64,000 nucleotides of DNA from Mycobacterium sp. GA-1285 (GCF_001499905.1 NZ_LQIS01000052.1:124001-188000); one strand, 5' to 3'. Numbered from the stretch's first letter, positions 34,056 to 43,346 are shown. Notes: generated by a model not told the origin, from the letters alone. Numbers and translations are program-made.

Positions 34056-34090
34056 AACGCGTCCGAGACCGAAAGGCTCGGACGCGTTTT
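34056..34090 (+). terminator. Intrinsic terminator between livJ and livH
   Basis: A 12-bp stem (AACGCGTCCGAG at 34056-34067 with CTCGGACGCGTT at 34077-34088) is capped by a CC-GAAA-GG tetraloop and followed by TTTT. It starts 13 bases after the livJ stop. It should reduce, not abolish, transcription into livHMGF. Confidence 0.8.
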
Positions 34091-34126
34091 CGCTAAAGGC
34101 CCGTTCCCGCGAGGAGCCGCCACCGG

Positions 34127-35173
34127 ATGACCGGGATCCCACCCGAGTGCGTCGACCAGTACACCTGCTTGGCCGCCAACATCGGCTTCAACCTGGACGG
34201 GTTGCGAGACGGCTTCTGGCAGTTGACGATCGACGGCCTGTCGTGGGGCGCGATCTATGCGTTGGTGGCCGTCGGCTACACGCTGGTGTACGGCGTGCTG
34301 AAGCTGATCAACTTCGCGCATTCGGAAGTGTTCATGTTCGGCATGTTCGGCGCGTACTTCTGTCTCGACATGATCCTGGGTTTCACGCCGAGCGGTAACA
34401 CCTACAACAGAGGCATTGCGCTGACGGTGCTGTACCTGGGTATCGCCATGCTGTTCGCGATGGCGGTGTCCGGCGCGACCGCGGTCGGGCTGGAGGCGGT
34501 CGCCTACCGGCCGCTGCGACGACGCAAGGCCGATCGACTGTCGTTTCTCATCACGGCGATCGGCATGTCCTTCGTGTTACAGGAATTCGTACACTTCATC
34601 CTGCCGAAGATCATCGACGGGTACGGCGGATCCAATGCGCAACAACCGATTCGGCTCGTCGCGCCGGAAACCCAGTTCACGGTGTTCGGTTCCACCGTCT
34701 CCAACATCACGCTGATCATCGTCGGTGCGGCGCTGGTTCTCGCGTTGATGACGGACCTGACCATCAACCGAACCAAGTTCGGGCGCGGAATTCGGGCGGT
34801 GGCCCAGGATCCGGACACCGCGACCCTGATGGGAGTCTCCCGCGAACGCATCATCATGATGACCTTCCTGATCGGGGGCCTGCTGGCCGGGGCGGCCGCG
34901 CTGCTGTACACGTTGAAGGTGCCGCAGGGCATCATCTACTCCGGCGGCTTCCTGCTCGGCATCAAGGCGTTCTCGGCCGCGGTCCTCGGCGGCATCGGCA
35001 ACCTGCGCGGCGCCCTGCTGGGCGGCCTGCTGCTCGGCATCATGGAGAACTACGGGCAGGCCGTCTTCGGGACCCAGTGGCGTGACGTCGTGGCCTTCGT
35101 GCTGCTGGTTCTCGTGCTGTTCTTCCGGCCGACCGGAATACTCGGCGAAAGCCTCGGGAAGGCGCGAGCATGA
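34127..35173 (+). CDS. livH: Branched-chain amino-acid ABC transporter permease LivH
   Basis: A 348-residue inner-membrane permease. After a non-hydrophobic N-terminal stretch of about 30 residues with two Cys, it has the family motif LSWGAIYALVAVGYTLVYGVLKLINFAH and later GRGIRAVAQDPDTATLMGV, the loop that contacts the ATPases. AVLGGIGNLRGALLGGLLLG follows near the end. It pairs with LivM, whose ATG overlaps its stop by 4 bases. Confidence 0.92.
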   Translation: MTGIPPECVDQYTCLAANIGFNLDGLRDGFWQLTIDGLSWGAIYALVAVGYTLVYGVLKLINFAHSEVFMFGMFGAYFCLDMILGFTPSGNTYNRGIALTVLYLGIAMLFAMAVSGATAVGLEAVAYRPLRRRKADRLSFLITAIGMSFVLQEFVHFILPKIIDGYGGSNAQQPIRLVAPETQFTVFGSTVSNITLIIVGAALVLALMTDLTINRTKFGRGIRAVAQDPDTATLMGVSRERIIMMTFLIGGLLAGAAALLYTLKVPQGIIYSGGFLLGIKAFSAAVLGGIGNLRGALLGGLLLGIMENYGQAVFGTQWRDVVAFVLLVLVLFFRPTGILGESLGKARA

Positions 35174-36339
35174 GGGCCAGCGAGAAGGTCTTGGCACCCG
35201 GCGACGCACTGCGTCGCTGGTGGGACGAACTTTCCCGCGTACAGAAGTGGGGCTTCGGGGTGGTCGCCTTCGGCCTGCTCGCGCTGCTGCCGCTGTTTCC
35301 GCCGCCCTTCCTGAACACGCCGAACATCAGCTTCGGCGGCACCATGGCACAGTTCGCGATGGTCGCGATCATCGCGATCGGTCTCAACGTCGTCGTCGGC
35401 CAGGCCGGCCTGCTCGACCTCGGCTACGTCGGTTTCTACGCCGTGGGCGCGTATACCGTTGCGCTGCTGACCAGCCCGAACAGTCCGTGGAACAAGATGG
35501 GCGCCACGGGATGGTTCAACGAGGACTGGGCGTGGCTGGCCTGTGTGCCGCTGGCGATGGCCATCACCGCGCTGACGGGTCTCATCCTGGGAACGCCGAC
35601 GCTGAGGCTGCGCGGCGATTACCTGGCGATCGTCACGCTGGGTTTCGGCGAGATCATCCGGCTCATGGCCGACAACCTCTCAGAGGTGACCAACGGGCCG
35701 CGCGGTTTGAACGAGGTCGCCTATCCGCGGGTGGGGGAGAGCGAACGCGTGCCCGACGGAGTCTTCTCGAGCGGTAACTCCGCGGGCGACGCCAACTACG
35801 GGACGTGGTGGTTCTGGCTGGGCATCGTGCTGATGGTCGGGATCCTGATTCTCGTGGGCAACCTCGAGCGCAGCCGAGTCGGGCGCGCCTGGATCGCGGT
35901 CCGAGAGGACGAGGACGCCGCGGAAGTGATGGGCGTCAACACGTTCCGGTTCAAGCTGTGGGCCTTCGTCATCGGCGCTGCGATCGGCGGGTTGTCGGGC
36001 GCGTTGTACGCCGGCCAGGTGCAGTTCGTGGCGCCGCCGACGTTCAACATCATCAACTCGATGCTGTTCCTGTGCGCGGTGGTGCTCGGCGGACAGGGCA
36101 ACAAACTCGGCGTGGTGGTCGGTGCCTTCGTCATCGTCTACCTGCCGAACCGGCTGCTGGGTGTGGAGTTCCTGGGCATCAACCTCGGCGATCTGAAGTA
36201 CCTGTTCTTCGGGCTGGCCCTGGTGATGTTGATGATCTTCCGGCCGCAGGGTCTGTTCCCGGCACGAGCGCAGTTGCTCGCCTACGGTAAGGCCGCACGC
36301 GAGCTGCTGCGCAAGCCGGAGAAGGAGTCGGCGCAATGA
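35170..36339 (+). CDS. livM: Branched-chain amino-acid ABC transporter permease LivM
   Basis: The 389-residue protein has about nine hydrophobic helices. IAIGLNVVVGQAGLLDLGYVGFYAVGAY is the LivM signature stretch (quoted here across residues 74-101; key parts GQAGLLDLG and GFYAVGAY). The cytoplasmic coupling loop RAWIAVREDEDAAEVMGVN is present. LivM and LivH form the transport channel. The start overlaps livH by 4 bases and its stop overlaps livG by 4 bases. Confidence 0.92.
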   Translation: MRASEKVLAPGDALRRWWDELSRVQKWGFGVVAFGLLALLPLFPPPFLNTPNISFGGTMAQFAMVAIIAIGLNVVVGQAGLLDLGYVGFYAVGAYTVALLTSPNSPWNKMGATGWFNEDWAWLACVPLAMAITALTGLILGTPTLRLRGDYLAIVTLGFGEIIRLMADNLSEVTNGPRGLNEVAYPRVGESERVPDGVFSSGNSAGDANYGTWWFWLGIVLMVGILILVGNLERSRVGRAWIAVREDEDAAEVMGVNTFRFKLWAFVIGAAIGGLSGALYAGQVQFVAPPTFNIINSMLFLCAVVLGGQGNKLGVVVGAFVIVYLPNRLLGVEFLGINLGDLKYLFFGLALVMLMIFRPQGLFPARAQLLAYGKAARELLRKPEKESAQ

Positions 36340-37163
36340 CCATCGAAGAGCTGGCGGGCGTCCACCGCGAGATCCAGGCCGCAGAGGGTGAGATCCTGTT
36401 GCGGACAACAGATCTCACGATGAAGTTCGGCGGGCTGACGGCGCTGGACTCGGTGTCGTTCGACATCCGTCGCGGTGAGATCCTCGGCATGATCGGGCCG
36501 AACGGGGCGGGCAAGACCACGTGCTTCAACGCAATCACCGGGGTCTACCGCCCGACGTCGGGAACGGTCACGTTCGACGGCGCACCGCTGGGCCGCATCA
36601 AGCGCCACCAGATCACCCGCCGCGGGATCGCCCGCACCTTCCAGAACATCCGGTTGTGGGGCGAGATGACGGCTCTGGAGAACGTGATGGTGGGCACCGA
36701 CGCCCGGCACTTCACCTCGGTGCCGGGCGCGCTGGTCCGCTCCCCACGCCACCGCCGCGAGGAGCGGTCGGCGATCGAACGATCGGCTGCCCTACTTCAT
36801 TTCGTGGGGATCGGGCACCGCGGCGAGGAGAAGGCGAAGAACCTTCCGTACGGGGATCAGCGCCGGTTGGAGATCGCCCGCGCGCTGGCCACCGAACCGA
36901 AGCTGCTGTGCCTGGACGAGCCGGCGGCCGGGTTCAACCCTCGGGAGAAAGCCGCGCTGATCGAACTGATCCAGAAGATCCGCGACGACGGCTACACGGT
37001 GCTGCTGATCGAACACGATATGAGGCTGGTGATGGGCGTGACCGACCGCATCGTGGTGCTGGAGTTCGGGCGCAAGATCGCCGACGGCCCGCCCGCCGAG
37101 ATCCGCGAGGACCCCAAGGTCATCGCCGCCTACCTGGGGGTGCCCGATGACGCAGTCGAGTAA
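36336..37163 (+). CDS. livG: Branched-chain amino-acid ABC transporter ATPase LivG
   Basis: A 275-residue ATPase with Walker A GPNGAGKTT, Walker B LLCLDEPAAGFNP, and an H-loop in LLIEHDMRLVMGV. The ABC signature reads NLPYGDQRRLEIARAL, so the usual LSGG/LSYG is LPYGD here; LivG proteins often have LSYGDQR or LPYGxQR. An N-terminal extension of about 20 residues (IEELAGVHREIQAAEGE) precedes the core. It overlaps livF by 17 bases. Confidence 0.92.
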   Translation: MTIEELAGVHREIQAAEGEILLRTTDLTMKFGGLTALDSVSFDIRRGEILGMIGPNGAGKTTCFNAITGVYRPTSGTVTFDGAPLGRIKRHQITRRGIARTFQNIRLWGEMTALENVMVGTDARHFTSVPGALVRSPRHRREERSAIERSAALLHFVGIGHRGEEKAKNLPYGDQRRLEIARALATEPKLLCLDEPAAGFNPREKAALIELIQKIRDDGYTVLLIEHDMRLVMGVTDRIVVLEFGRKIADGPPAEIREDPKVIAAYLGVPDDAVE

Positions 37164-37899
37164 CCCGCTATCCGAACGGCCCGTCATTCTCGAGTTGCGC
37201 GACGTCGTCGTGCATTACGGGAGAATCCGTGCGCTGCATGGTATCTCGCTGAAGGTTCACGAGGGCGAGCTCGTCACGCTGCTCGGCTCCAACGGCGCCG
37301 GTAAGACGACCACCATGCGCGCCATCTCGGGACTGCTGCCTCTGACTGGGGGCTCGATATGGTTCGAAGGCCAGGACATCAGCAAGGTCAAGGCCCATCA
37401 GCGCGTCGTCAAAGGCCTGGTGCAGGCGCCCGAGGGACGTGGGGTCTTTCCGGGCATGACGGTCGTGGAAAACCTTGAAATGGGTTGTTACGGACGGAAG
37501 TTCGCCTCTCGCTCCGAGCACCGGGAACGTTTGGACTGGATCCTGGAGACGTTCCCGCGACTGGCCGAACGCCGCAGCCAGGTCGGCGGCACGCTGTCGG
37601 GTGGGGAGCAACAGATGCTGGCGATCGGCCGTGCCCTGATGGCCAGGCCGCGGGTGCTGCTGCTCGACGAGCCGTCCATGGGCCTGGCGCCGATGGTGAT
37701 CTCCCAGATCTTCAAGATCATCGCGGAGATCAACGCCCAGGGCACCACCGTGCTGCTGGTCGAGCAGAATGCGCAGCAGGCGCTGAGCCGGTCGGATCGG
37801 GCGTACATCCTCGAGACCGGTGAGGTGACCCGCACCGGTGATGCCCGAGAGTTGTTGTCCGACGACAGCATTCGCGCCGCGTACCTCGGCGTCGCCTGA
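37147..37899 (+). CDS. livF: Branched-chain amino-acid ABC transporter ATPase LivF
   Basis: A 250-residue ATPase with Walker A GSNGAGKTT, signature LSGGEQQMLAIGRAL, Walker B VLLLDEPSMGLAP and H-loop LLVEQNAQQAL. The run VQAPEGRGVFPGMTVVENL is the LivF-specific stretch after the Q-loop. It forms a heterodimer with LivG. It ends the operon, converging with DUF167 at 37901 with a 1-base gap. Confidence 0.93.
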   Translation: MTQSSNPLSERPVILELRDVVVHYGRIRALHGISLKVHEGELVTLLGSNGAGKTTTMRAISGLLPLTGGSIWFEGQDISKVKAHQRVVKGLVQAPEGRGVFPGMTVVENLEMGCYGRKFASRSEHRERLDWILETFPRLAERRSQVGGTLSGGEQQMLAIGRALMARPRVLLLDEPSMGLAPMVISQIFKIIAEINAQGTTVLLVEQNAQQALSRSDRAYILETGEVTRTGDARELLSDDSIRAAYLGVA

Positions 37900-37900
37900 C

Positions 37901-38122
37901 CTAGGTGATCTCGAAGCGCTTGACGCGCGACGTCGTGCCGGATACCAATCCGATCCGCGAGGGCGGCACTCCGAAATGCGTCGCGAGGAGCCTGACGACG
38001 GCCTTGGTGGCCTTGCCCTCGACGGCCCGCTCACGCACGTACACCGTCAGCTCGCCGGCGTCGTCGACCTCCACCAGCGGACCTTTCGCGCTGCCGGGCT
38101 TGACCCGCACGACGACGATCAT
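37901..38122 (-). CDS. DUF167 (YggU-like) small protein
   Basis: A 73-residue protein with the DUF167 pattern: VVRVKPGSAKGPLVEV, then LTVYVRERAVEGKATKAVVR with the conserved GKA, and a final strand segment SGTTSRVKRFEI. The structure of the family is a small alpha/beta fold; its role is unknown. ATG 38122 overlaps the stop of the upstream membrane protein (ATGA). Another in-frame ATG at 38140 would overlap more. It is the last gene of a four-gene minus-strand unit. Confidence 0.88.
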   Translation of the reverse strand: MIVVVRVKPGSAKGPLVEVDDAGELTVYVRERAVEGKATKAVVRLLATHFGVPPSRIGLVSGTTSRVKRFEIT

Positions 38123-38796
38123 CGCCGCGTCCACGGCCATGTCATCAACGCCCACACGGCGAAGACCAGGGCCGCGGTGCTGACGATGTACACCGGCCAC
38201 GGCCCCAGGATGTCCAACGCCGACGCGGTGTCCGGCTTGTAGTTCGTGAAGCCGTAATTGGTGTCGGCGATCCTGTTGAACACCACGGTGATGACGGCCC
38301 ACACGCTGGTGACCGCCACCGCCAGCCGATAGTCGCGCCAGTCGGGCCGCATGCCGCGGCCCCACGTCAGATAGATCGCCACCCACACCACGAGCAGGTG
38401 GATGGCATAGAACGCGAGGAACCGGTAATGCGGAAAGTCGGGGCCCCGCAATACCGGTGAGATCAACGCCTGGACACTCAGCACCAAACCCCAGTAATAG
38501 GTGAGCGCGTAAGCCCACTGCCGTCGAGTCCACAGCGCGTAGGCCGCGACGACGGTCGCGAGGTCGGTGAGCTGAAGTGGCACCGACCCGGCCAGCGTCG
38601 GGGGCACCAGGTTGTAGACCAGGATCGCGCCGTAGATCACCGCGGTCAGCCCGCCGAGGCCGCGGCTCAGCCGTTCGGCCCGCGCGTCCGTCTGTCTGCG
38701 ACCCGTCCACACCAGGACGACAGCGCCGACCGTGAACACCGCGATGGCGCCCCAGTAGGAGGGGCCGTACGGTTCGAACTGCCTAGCGAGCAACAA
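38119..38796 (-). CDS. TIGR02206 (YwaF-like) integral membrane protein
   Basis: A 225-residue protein with seven predicted helices. Family features are the PLQLTDLATVVAAYALW segment (helix 3), YYWGLVLSVQALISPVLRG, and a late RIADTNYGFTNYKPDTASALD loop before the last helix. No function is known. The start is TTG at 38796, which overlaps the thiolase gene by 14 bases; no better start was found close by. It is cotranscribed with DUF167 downstream. Confidence 0.82.
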   Translation of the reverse strand: MLLARQFEPYGPSYWGAIAVFTVGAVVLVWTGRRQTDARAERLSRGLGGLTAVIYGAILVYNLVPPTLAGSVPLQLTDLATVVAAYALWTRRQWAYALTYYWGLVLSVQALISPVLRGPDFPHYRFLAFYAIHLLVVWVAIYLTWGRGMRPDWRDYRLAVAVTSVWAVITVVFNRIADTNYGFTNYKPDTASALDILGPWPVYIVSTAALVFAVWALMTWPWTRR

Positions 38797-39991
38797 TCAC
38801 GGACGAGCCGTGCCCGAACAGGCCCTGGTTGGCGGTGACTCCCACCGTCGCGCCCTCGACCTGGCGGCCGGTTGCCTGCCCCTTCAGCTGCCAGGTCAGC
38901 TCGCACACCTGCGCGATGGCTTGTGCCGGAATGGCTTCGCCGAAGCACGCCAGGCCTCCGGACGGGTTGACCGGGATCGTCCCGCCGATCGCCGTCGCAC
39001 CGCTACGCAACAGTTGTTCGGCCTCACCCTTCGGGCACAAACCGAGATGCTCGTACCAGTCGAGTTCGAGCGCCGTGGACAGGTCATACACCTCGGCGAG
39101 GCTGAGGTCTTCCGGTCCGATGCCCGCTTCGGCGTAGGCGGCGTCGAGAATCTGATCCTTGAACACCCGCTCGGGCGCATCCACCACCGCCGTGGAATCC
39201 GTTGCGATGTCCGGCAATTCGGGCAGATGCTGCGGGTACTGCGGTGTCACCGTGCTGATCGCCCGCACCGACGGAACCCCCTCGACGGAGCCGAGATGCT
39301 TCTCGGTGAACGACTTGCTGGCCACCACCAGCGCGGCCGCGCCGTCCGACGTCGCGCAGATGTCAAGCAGCCGAAGCGGATCGGAGACCACCGGGCTGGC
39401 GAGCACGTCCTCGATCGTGGCTTCCTTGCGGTAGCGCGCATTGGGGTTGTCCAACCCGTGCTTGGCGTTTTTCACCTTCACCGCGGCGAAATCCTCCAGC
39501 GTGGCCCCGTAGAGGTCCATGCGACGGCGCGCCAGCAGGGCGAAATAGACGGTGTTGGTCGCGCCGATCAGGTGGAAGCGCTGCCAGTCGGGGTCGTTCT
39601 TGCGCTCGCCGCCGACCGGGGCGAAGAAGCCCTTCGGCGTGGTGTCGGCGCCGATTACGAGCGCCACATCGCAAAACCCCGCGAGGATGTGCGCGCGGGC
39701 ACTCTGCAGCGCCTGGGAGCCGCTGGCGCACGCGGCGTAGCTCGACGACACGGGCACACCGTTCCAGCCGAGCTTCTGCGCGAACGTCGAGCCGGCCACG
39801 AATCCGGGGTAACCGTTGCGGATCGTGTCGGCTCCCGCGACGAGCTGGATCTGACGCCAATCCAGACCCGCCTCGGCCAGCGCGGCCCGCGCGGCCACGA
39901 CGCCGTATTCGGTGAAGTCGCGGCCCCATTTCCCCCAAGGGTGCATGCCGGCACCGAGGATGTAGAGCGGTGCCGGTGTTCCAGTGCTCAT
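38783..39991 (-). CDS. Thiolase-like lipid-transfer protein (Rv1627c-like)
   Basis: A 402-residue thiolase-fold protein of the SCP2-thiolase/Ltp group, the same length as Rv1627c. The nucleophile-region motif is SYAACASGSQALQSARAHI with a Cys in the usual place. The C-terminal catalytic motif is replaced by VNPSGGLACFGEAIPAQAIAQ, with no GHP motif, as in lipid-transfer-type thiolases that act in retro-aldol or side-chain steps. It pairs with a DUF35/OB-fold partner (4-base overlap), and a KstR box lies upstream of the pair. This points to steroid or related lipid catabolism. Confidence 0.9.
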   Translation of the reverse strand: MSTGTPAPLYILGAGMHPWGKWGRDFTEYGVVAARAALAEAGLDWRQIQLVAGADTIRNGYPGFVAGSTFAQKLGWNGVPVSSSYAACASGSQALQSARAHILAGFCDVALVIGADTTPKGFFAPVGGERKNDPDWQRFHLIGATNTVYFALLARRRMDLYGATLEDFAAVKVKNAKHGLDNPNARYRKEATIEDVLASPVVSDPLRLLDICATSDGAAALVVASKSFTEKHLGSVEGVPSVRAISTVTPQYPQHLPELPDIATDSTAVVDAPERVFKDQILDAAYAEAGIGPEDLSLAEVYDLSTALELDWYEHLGLCPKGEAEQLLRSGATAIGGTIPVNPSGGLACFGEAIPAQAIAQVCELTWQLKGQATGRQVEGATVGVTANQGLFGHGSSVIVAR

Positions 39992-40425
39992 TCCGCCACC
40001 TTCCACGCGTAGACGATCCGTTCGACACCCTCGTCGTCGACGAACAACGGCATCGTGGTCAGTTCCATCTCCATGCCGACCTTCAGGTCGGCGGCCAAGG
40101 TGCCCTCGACGACCTTGCCGAGCACGATCAGCCCCTCGTCGGCGAGCTGGACCGCGGCAACGGCGAAGGGCTCGAAGGGATCCGGCGCCGGGTAGGGCGG
40201 TGGGGGAGCGTAACGGTTCTCGGTGTAGCTCCACAGCGTCCCGCGCCGCGACAGCGGCACCTGCGCCAGCTCGTCACCGTCGCAAGCGGGATTGGGACAG
40301 TTGTTGGCGCGCGGCGGGAACACATACGTGCCGCACTGGTGGCACTTGCCGCCGATCAGATACTGCTCTCCGGACCCGTCGGTGGCGAACCAACCGTCGA
40401 TCGCGGGCTGAGTGGACGCTGACAC
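39988..40425 (-). CDS. Zn-ribbon/OB-fold (DUF35) partner of the thiolase (Rv1628c-like)
   Basis: A 145-residue protein with an N-terminal helix, a rubredoxin-like zinc ribbon (CHQCGTYVFPPRANNCPNPAC) and a C-terminal OB fold (VPLSRRGTLWSYTENRY onward). DUF35 proteins bind thiolase-fold partners and acyl-CoA substrates. This one overlaps the thiolase by 4 bases and is the first gene of the minus-strand unit. The GTG start at 40425 lies 32 bases from a KstR-type palindrome. Confidence 0.9.
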   Translation of the reverse strand: MSASTQPAIDGWFATDGSGEQYLIGGKCHQCGTYVFPPRANNCPNPACDGDELAQVPLSRRGTLWSYTENRYAPPPPYPAPDPFEPFAVAAVQLADEGLIVLGKVVEGTLAADLKVGMEMELTTMPLFVDDEGVERIVYAWKVAE

Positions 40426-40456
40426 CCGCTCAGCCTACCGAGTCACACGGCAGAAC

Positions 40457-40470
40457 TGAAACGTGTTCCA
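40457..40470. promoter_or_regulatory. KstR-type operator
   Basis: TGAAACGTGTTCCA fits the KstR consensus TNNAACNNGTTNNA at every fixed base, and wider arms GAACTG (40453-40458) and CAGTTC (40469-40474) extend the dyad. It is 32 bases upstream of the OB-fold gene. The M. tuberculosis orthologues of that gene pair belong, as I recall, to the KstR cholesterol regulon. Confidence 0.75.
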
Positions 40471-40606
40471 GTTCAGCGGGAGGAACGGTCTTCGCGTCGT
40501 GAGTGTGCGAAATCATTCGACCGCTCCGGCGCGTCGCGGATGGAACCGCACATTCGCGGGGCCACGTACGGAGGTGCGCGGTGGGGTCGATGTCGGCGCC
40601 GGTGCC

Positions 40607-40612
40607 TAGAGT
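40607..40612 (+). promoter_or_regulatory. Candidate -10 box of polA
   Basis: TAGAGT fits TAnnnT and ends 7 bases before the polA GTG at 40620, which suggests a leaderless transcript. Confidence 0.45.
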
Positions 40613-40619
40613 TAGGGCC

Positions 40620-43346
40620 GTGAGCCCTGCCACCACAACCGGCAAGAAGACGGCAACCCAGCCGATTGACCAGAAGCCGACATTGATGTTGCTCGACGGC
40701 AATTCGCTGGCGTATCGGGCGTTTTACGCACTGCCCGCTGAAAACTTCAAGACGCAGGGCGGGCTCACCACCAACGCGGTGTACGGGTTCACCGCCATGC
40801 TGATCAACCTGCTGCGCGACGAGCAACCGAGCCACATCGCCGCTGCGTTCGACGTGTCGCGCCAGACGTTTCGCGTGGACAAGTACCCCGAGTACAAAGC
40901 GGGCCGCTCGTCGACCCCCGATGAGTTCCGCGGCCAGATCGACATCACCAAGGAGGTGCTTGGCGCGCTGGGCATCACGGTGCTCGCCGAACCAGGCTTC
41001 GAGGCTGACGACATCATCGCGACGCTGGCGACGCAGGCCGAACAGAACGGCTATCGCGTGCTGGTGGTCAGCGGTGACCGTGACTCGCTGCAGTTGGTCA
41101 GCGATGACGTCACCGTGCTGTACCCGCGGAAGGGGGTCAGCGAGCTGACCCGGTTCACGCCGGAGGCGGTGCTGGAGAAGTACGGCCTGACCCCACAGCA
41201 ATACCCCGACTTCGCGGCGCTTCGCGGCGACCCCAGCGACAACCTGCCCGGCATCCCCGGCGTCGGTGAGAAGACCGCGACCAAGTGGATCGCGGAGTTC
41301 GGTTCGCTACAGGCGTTGGTCGACAACGTCGACACTGTGAAGGGCAAGGTCGGCGACGCGTTGCGGGCCAACCTGTCCAGCGTCGTCCTCAACCGGGAAC
41401 TGACCGACCTCGTCAGGGACGTCCCGCTGCCGCAAACCCCCGACACCCTGCGCATGCAGGCGTGGGACCGCGACCAGATCCACCGGCTGTTCGACGACCT
41501 CGAGTTCCGCGTCCTGCGCGATCGGCTGTTCGAGACGCTGGCCTCGGCCGACCCCGAGGTCGACCAGGGCTTCGACGTCCGTGGGCGGGCACTCGAACCG
41601 GGGGAGCTCGCCGCATGGCTGGCCGAGCACAGCTCGGGCAAGCGGTTCGGGCTGGCCGTCGTCGGCACGCACCTGGCCTTCGACGCCGACGCGACGGCGT
41701 TGGGCATCGTCGCCGCAGACGGCGACGGGCGCTACATCGACACCGCCACGTTGACCGCCGACGACGAGGCCGCCCTGGCCTCCTGGCTCGCCGACCCCGG
41801 TCCGCCGAAGGCGCTTCACGAGGCCAAGCTGGCGATGCACGACCTCGAGGGCCGCGGATGGAGACTCGCGGGTGTCACCTCCGACACCGCGCTCGCCGCG
41901 TACCTGGTCCGCCCCGGGCAGCGCAGCTTCACGCTCGACGATCTTTCGCTGCGCTACCTGAAGCGCGAACTGCGCGCGGAAAACCCTGAGCAACAACAGC
42001 TCTCGCTGCTCGACGACAGTGACGGCGTGGATGACCAGGCCGTGCAGACCGTGATACTGCGGGCCAGCGCCGTGATGGACCTCGCCGACGCGCTCGACGA
42101 GGAATTGGCCCGCATCGATTCGCTGGCCCTGCTCAACAACATGGAGTTGCCGGTGCAGCGCGTGCTGGCCGAGATGGAGACCGCGGGCATCGCGGTGGAC
42201 CTCGAGCAGCTCGGCCGGCTGCAGAGCGAGTTCGCCGACCAGATCCGCGACGCGGCCGAGGCGGCGTACGCGGTGATCGGCAAGCAGATCAACCTCGGCT
42301 CGCCGAAGCAGCTGCAGGTGGTGCTGTTCGACGAGCTTGAGATGCCCAAGACCAAACGCACCAAAACCGGCTACACGACGGATGCGGACGCCCTGCAGTC
42401 GCTGTTCGACAAGACCGGCCACCCGTTCCTGCAGCATCTGCTGGCCCACCGCGACGCCACCCGGCTGAAGGTCACCGTCGACGGGCTGCTCAATTCGGTG
42501 GCGTCCGACGGTCGCATCCACACCACCTTCAACCAGACGATCGCGGCCACCGGCCGGTTGTCGTCGACGGAGCCCAACCTGCAGAACATCCCGATCCGCA
42601 CCGACGCCGGCCGCCGGATCCGCGACGCCTTCGTGGTGGGCAAGGGTTACGCCGAGCTGATGACCGCGGACTACAGCCAGATCGAGATGCGCATCATGGC
42701 GCACCTGTCCAAGGACGAAGGTCTGATCGAGGCATTCAATACCGGCGAGGACCTCCACTCCTTCGTGGCGTCACGGGCGTTCTCGGTGCCGATCGACGAG
42801 GTCAATGCCGAACTGCGACGCCGCGTCAAGGCGATGTCGTACGGGCTGGCCTACGGCCTGAGCGCCTACGGGCTGGCCGCCCAGCTCAAGATCTCCACCG
42901 AAGAAGCCAAGGTGCAGATGGAGCAGTACTTCGACCGGTTCGGCGGGGTGCGCGACTACCTGCGCAACGTGGTCGACCAGGCACGCAAGGACGGCTACAC
43001 CTCGACCGTGTTCGGCAGGCGGCGCTATCTGCCGGAGCTGGACAGCAGCAACCGCAACGTCCGCGAGGCCGCCGAGCGTGCAGCGCTCAACGCGCCGATC
43101 CAGGGCAGCGCGGCCGACATCATCAAGGTCGCGATGATCAACGTCGACAAGGCACTCAAGGACGCCGGCCTCCAGTCCCGGATGCTGTTACAGGTGCACG
43201 ACGAACTGCTCTTCGAGGTCGCCGAAGGGGAGCGGGAGACCGTCGAGGCCCTGGTCCGCGAACAGATGGGTAACGCCTACCCCCTCGACGTGCCGCTCGA
43301 GGTGTCGGTCGGCTACGGCCGCAGCTGGGACGCCGCGGCTCACTAG
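40620..43346 (+). CDS. polA: DNA polymerase I
   Basis: A 908-residue polymerase for gap filling in repair and Okazaki fragment processing. The 5' nuclease domain (about residues 20-310) begins LMLLDGNSLAYRAFYALPAE and includes FEADDIIATLA and GDPSDNLPGIPGVGEKTA. The middle domain (about 330-500) lacks the DxE pattern of a working proofreading site, as in other mycobacterial PolA. The polymerase part has motif A MTADYSQIEMRIMAHLS, motif B RRRVKAMSYGLAYGLSAYG and motif C LLQVHDELLFEV. GTG 40620 follows a -10 box. It converges on the PrsW gene with a 4-base overlap. Confidence 0.96.
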   Translation: MSPATTTGKKTATQPIDQKPTLMLLDGNSLAYRAFYALPAENFKTQGGLTTNAVYGFTAMLINLLRDEQPSHIAAAFDVSRQTFRVDKYPEYKAGRSSTPDEFRGQIDITKEVLGALGITVLAEPGFEADDIIATLATQAEQNGYRVLVVSGDRDSLQLVSDDVTVLYPRKGVSELTRFTPEAVLEKYGLTPQQYPDFAALRGDPSDNLPGIPGVGEKTATKWIAEFGSLQALVDNVDTVKGKVGDALRANLSSVVLNRELTDLVRDVPLPQTPDTLRMQAWDRDQIHRLFDDLEFRVLRDRLFETLASADPEVDQGFDVRGRALEPGELAAWLAEHSSGKRFGLAVVGTHLAFDADATALGIVAADGDGRYIDTATLTADDEAALASWLADPGPPKALHEAKLAMHDLEGRGWRLAGVTSDTALAAYLVRPGQRSFTLDDLSLRYLKRELRAENPEQQQLSLLDDSDGVDDQAVQTVILRASAVMDLADALDEELARIDSLALLNNMELPVQRVLAEMETAGIAVDLEQLGRLQSEFADQIRDAAEAAYAVIGKQINLGSPKQLQVVLFDELEMPKTKRTKTGYTTDADALQSLFDKTGHPFLQHLLAHRDATRLKVTVDGLLNSVASDGRIHTTFNQTIAATGRLSSTEPNLQNIPIRTDAGRRIRDAFVVGKGYAELMTADYSQIEMRIMAHLSKDEGLIEAFNTGEDLHSFVASRAFSVPIDEVNAELRRRVKAMSYGLAYGLSAYGLAAQLKISTEEAKVQMEQYFDRFGGVRDYLRNVVDQARKDGYTSTVFGRRRYLPELDSSNRNVREAAERAALNAPIQGSAADIIKVAMINVDKALKDAGLQSRMLLQVHDELLFEVAEGERETVEALVREQMGNAYPLDVPLEVSVGYGRSWDAAAH

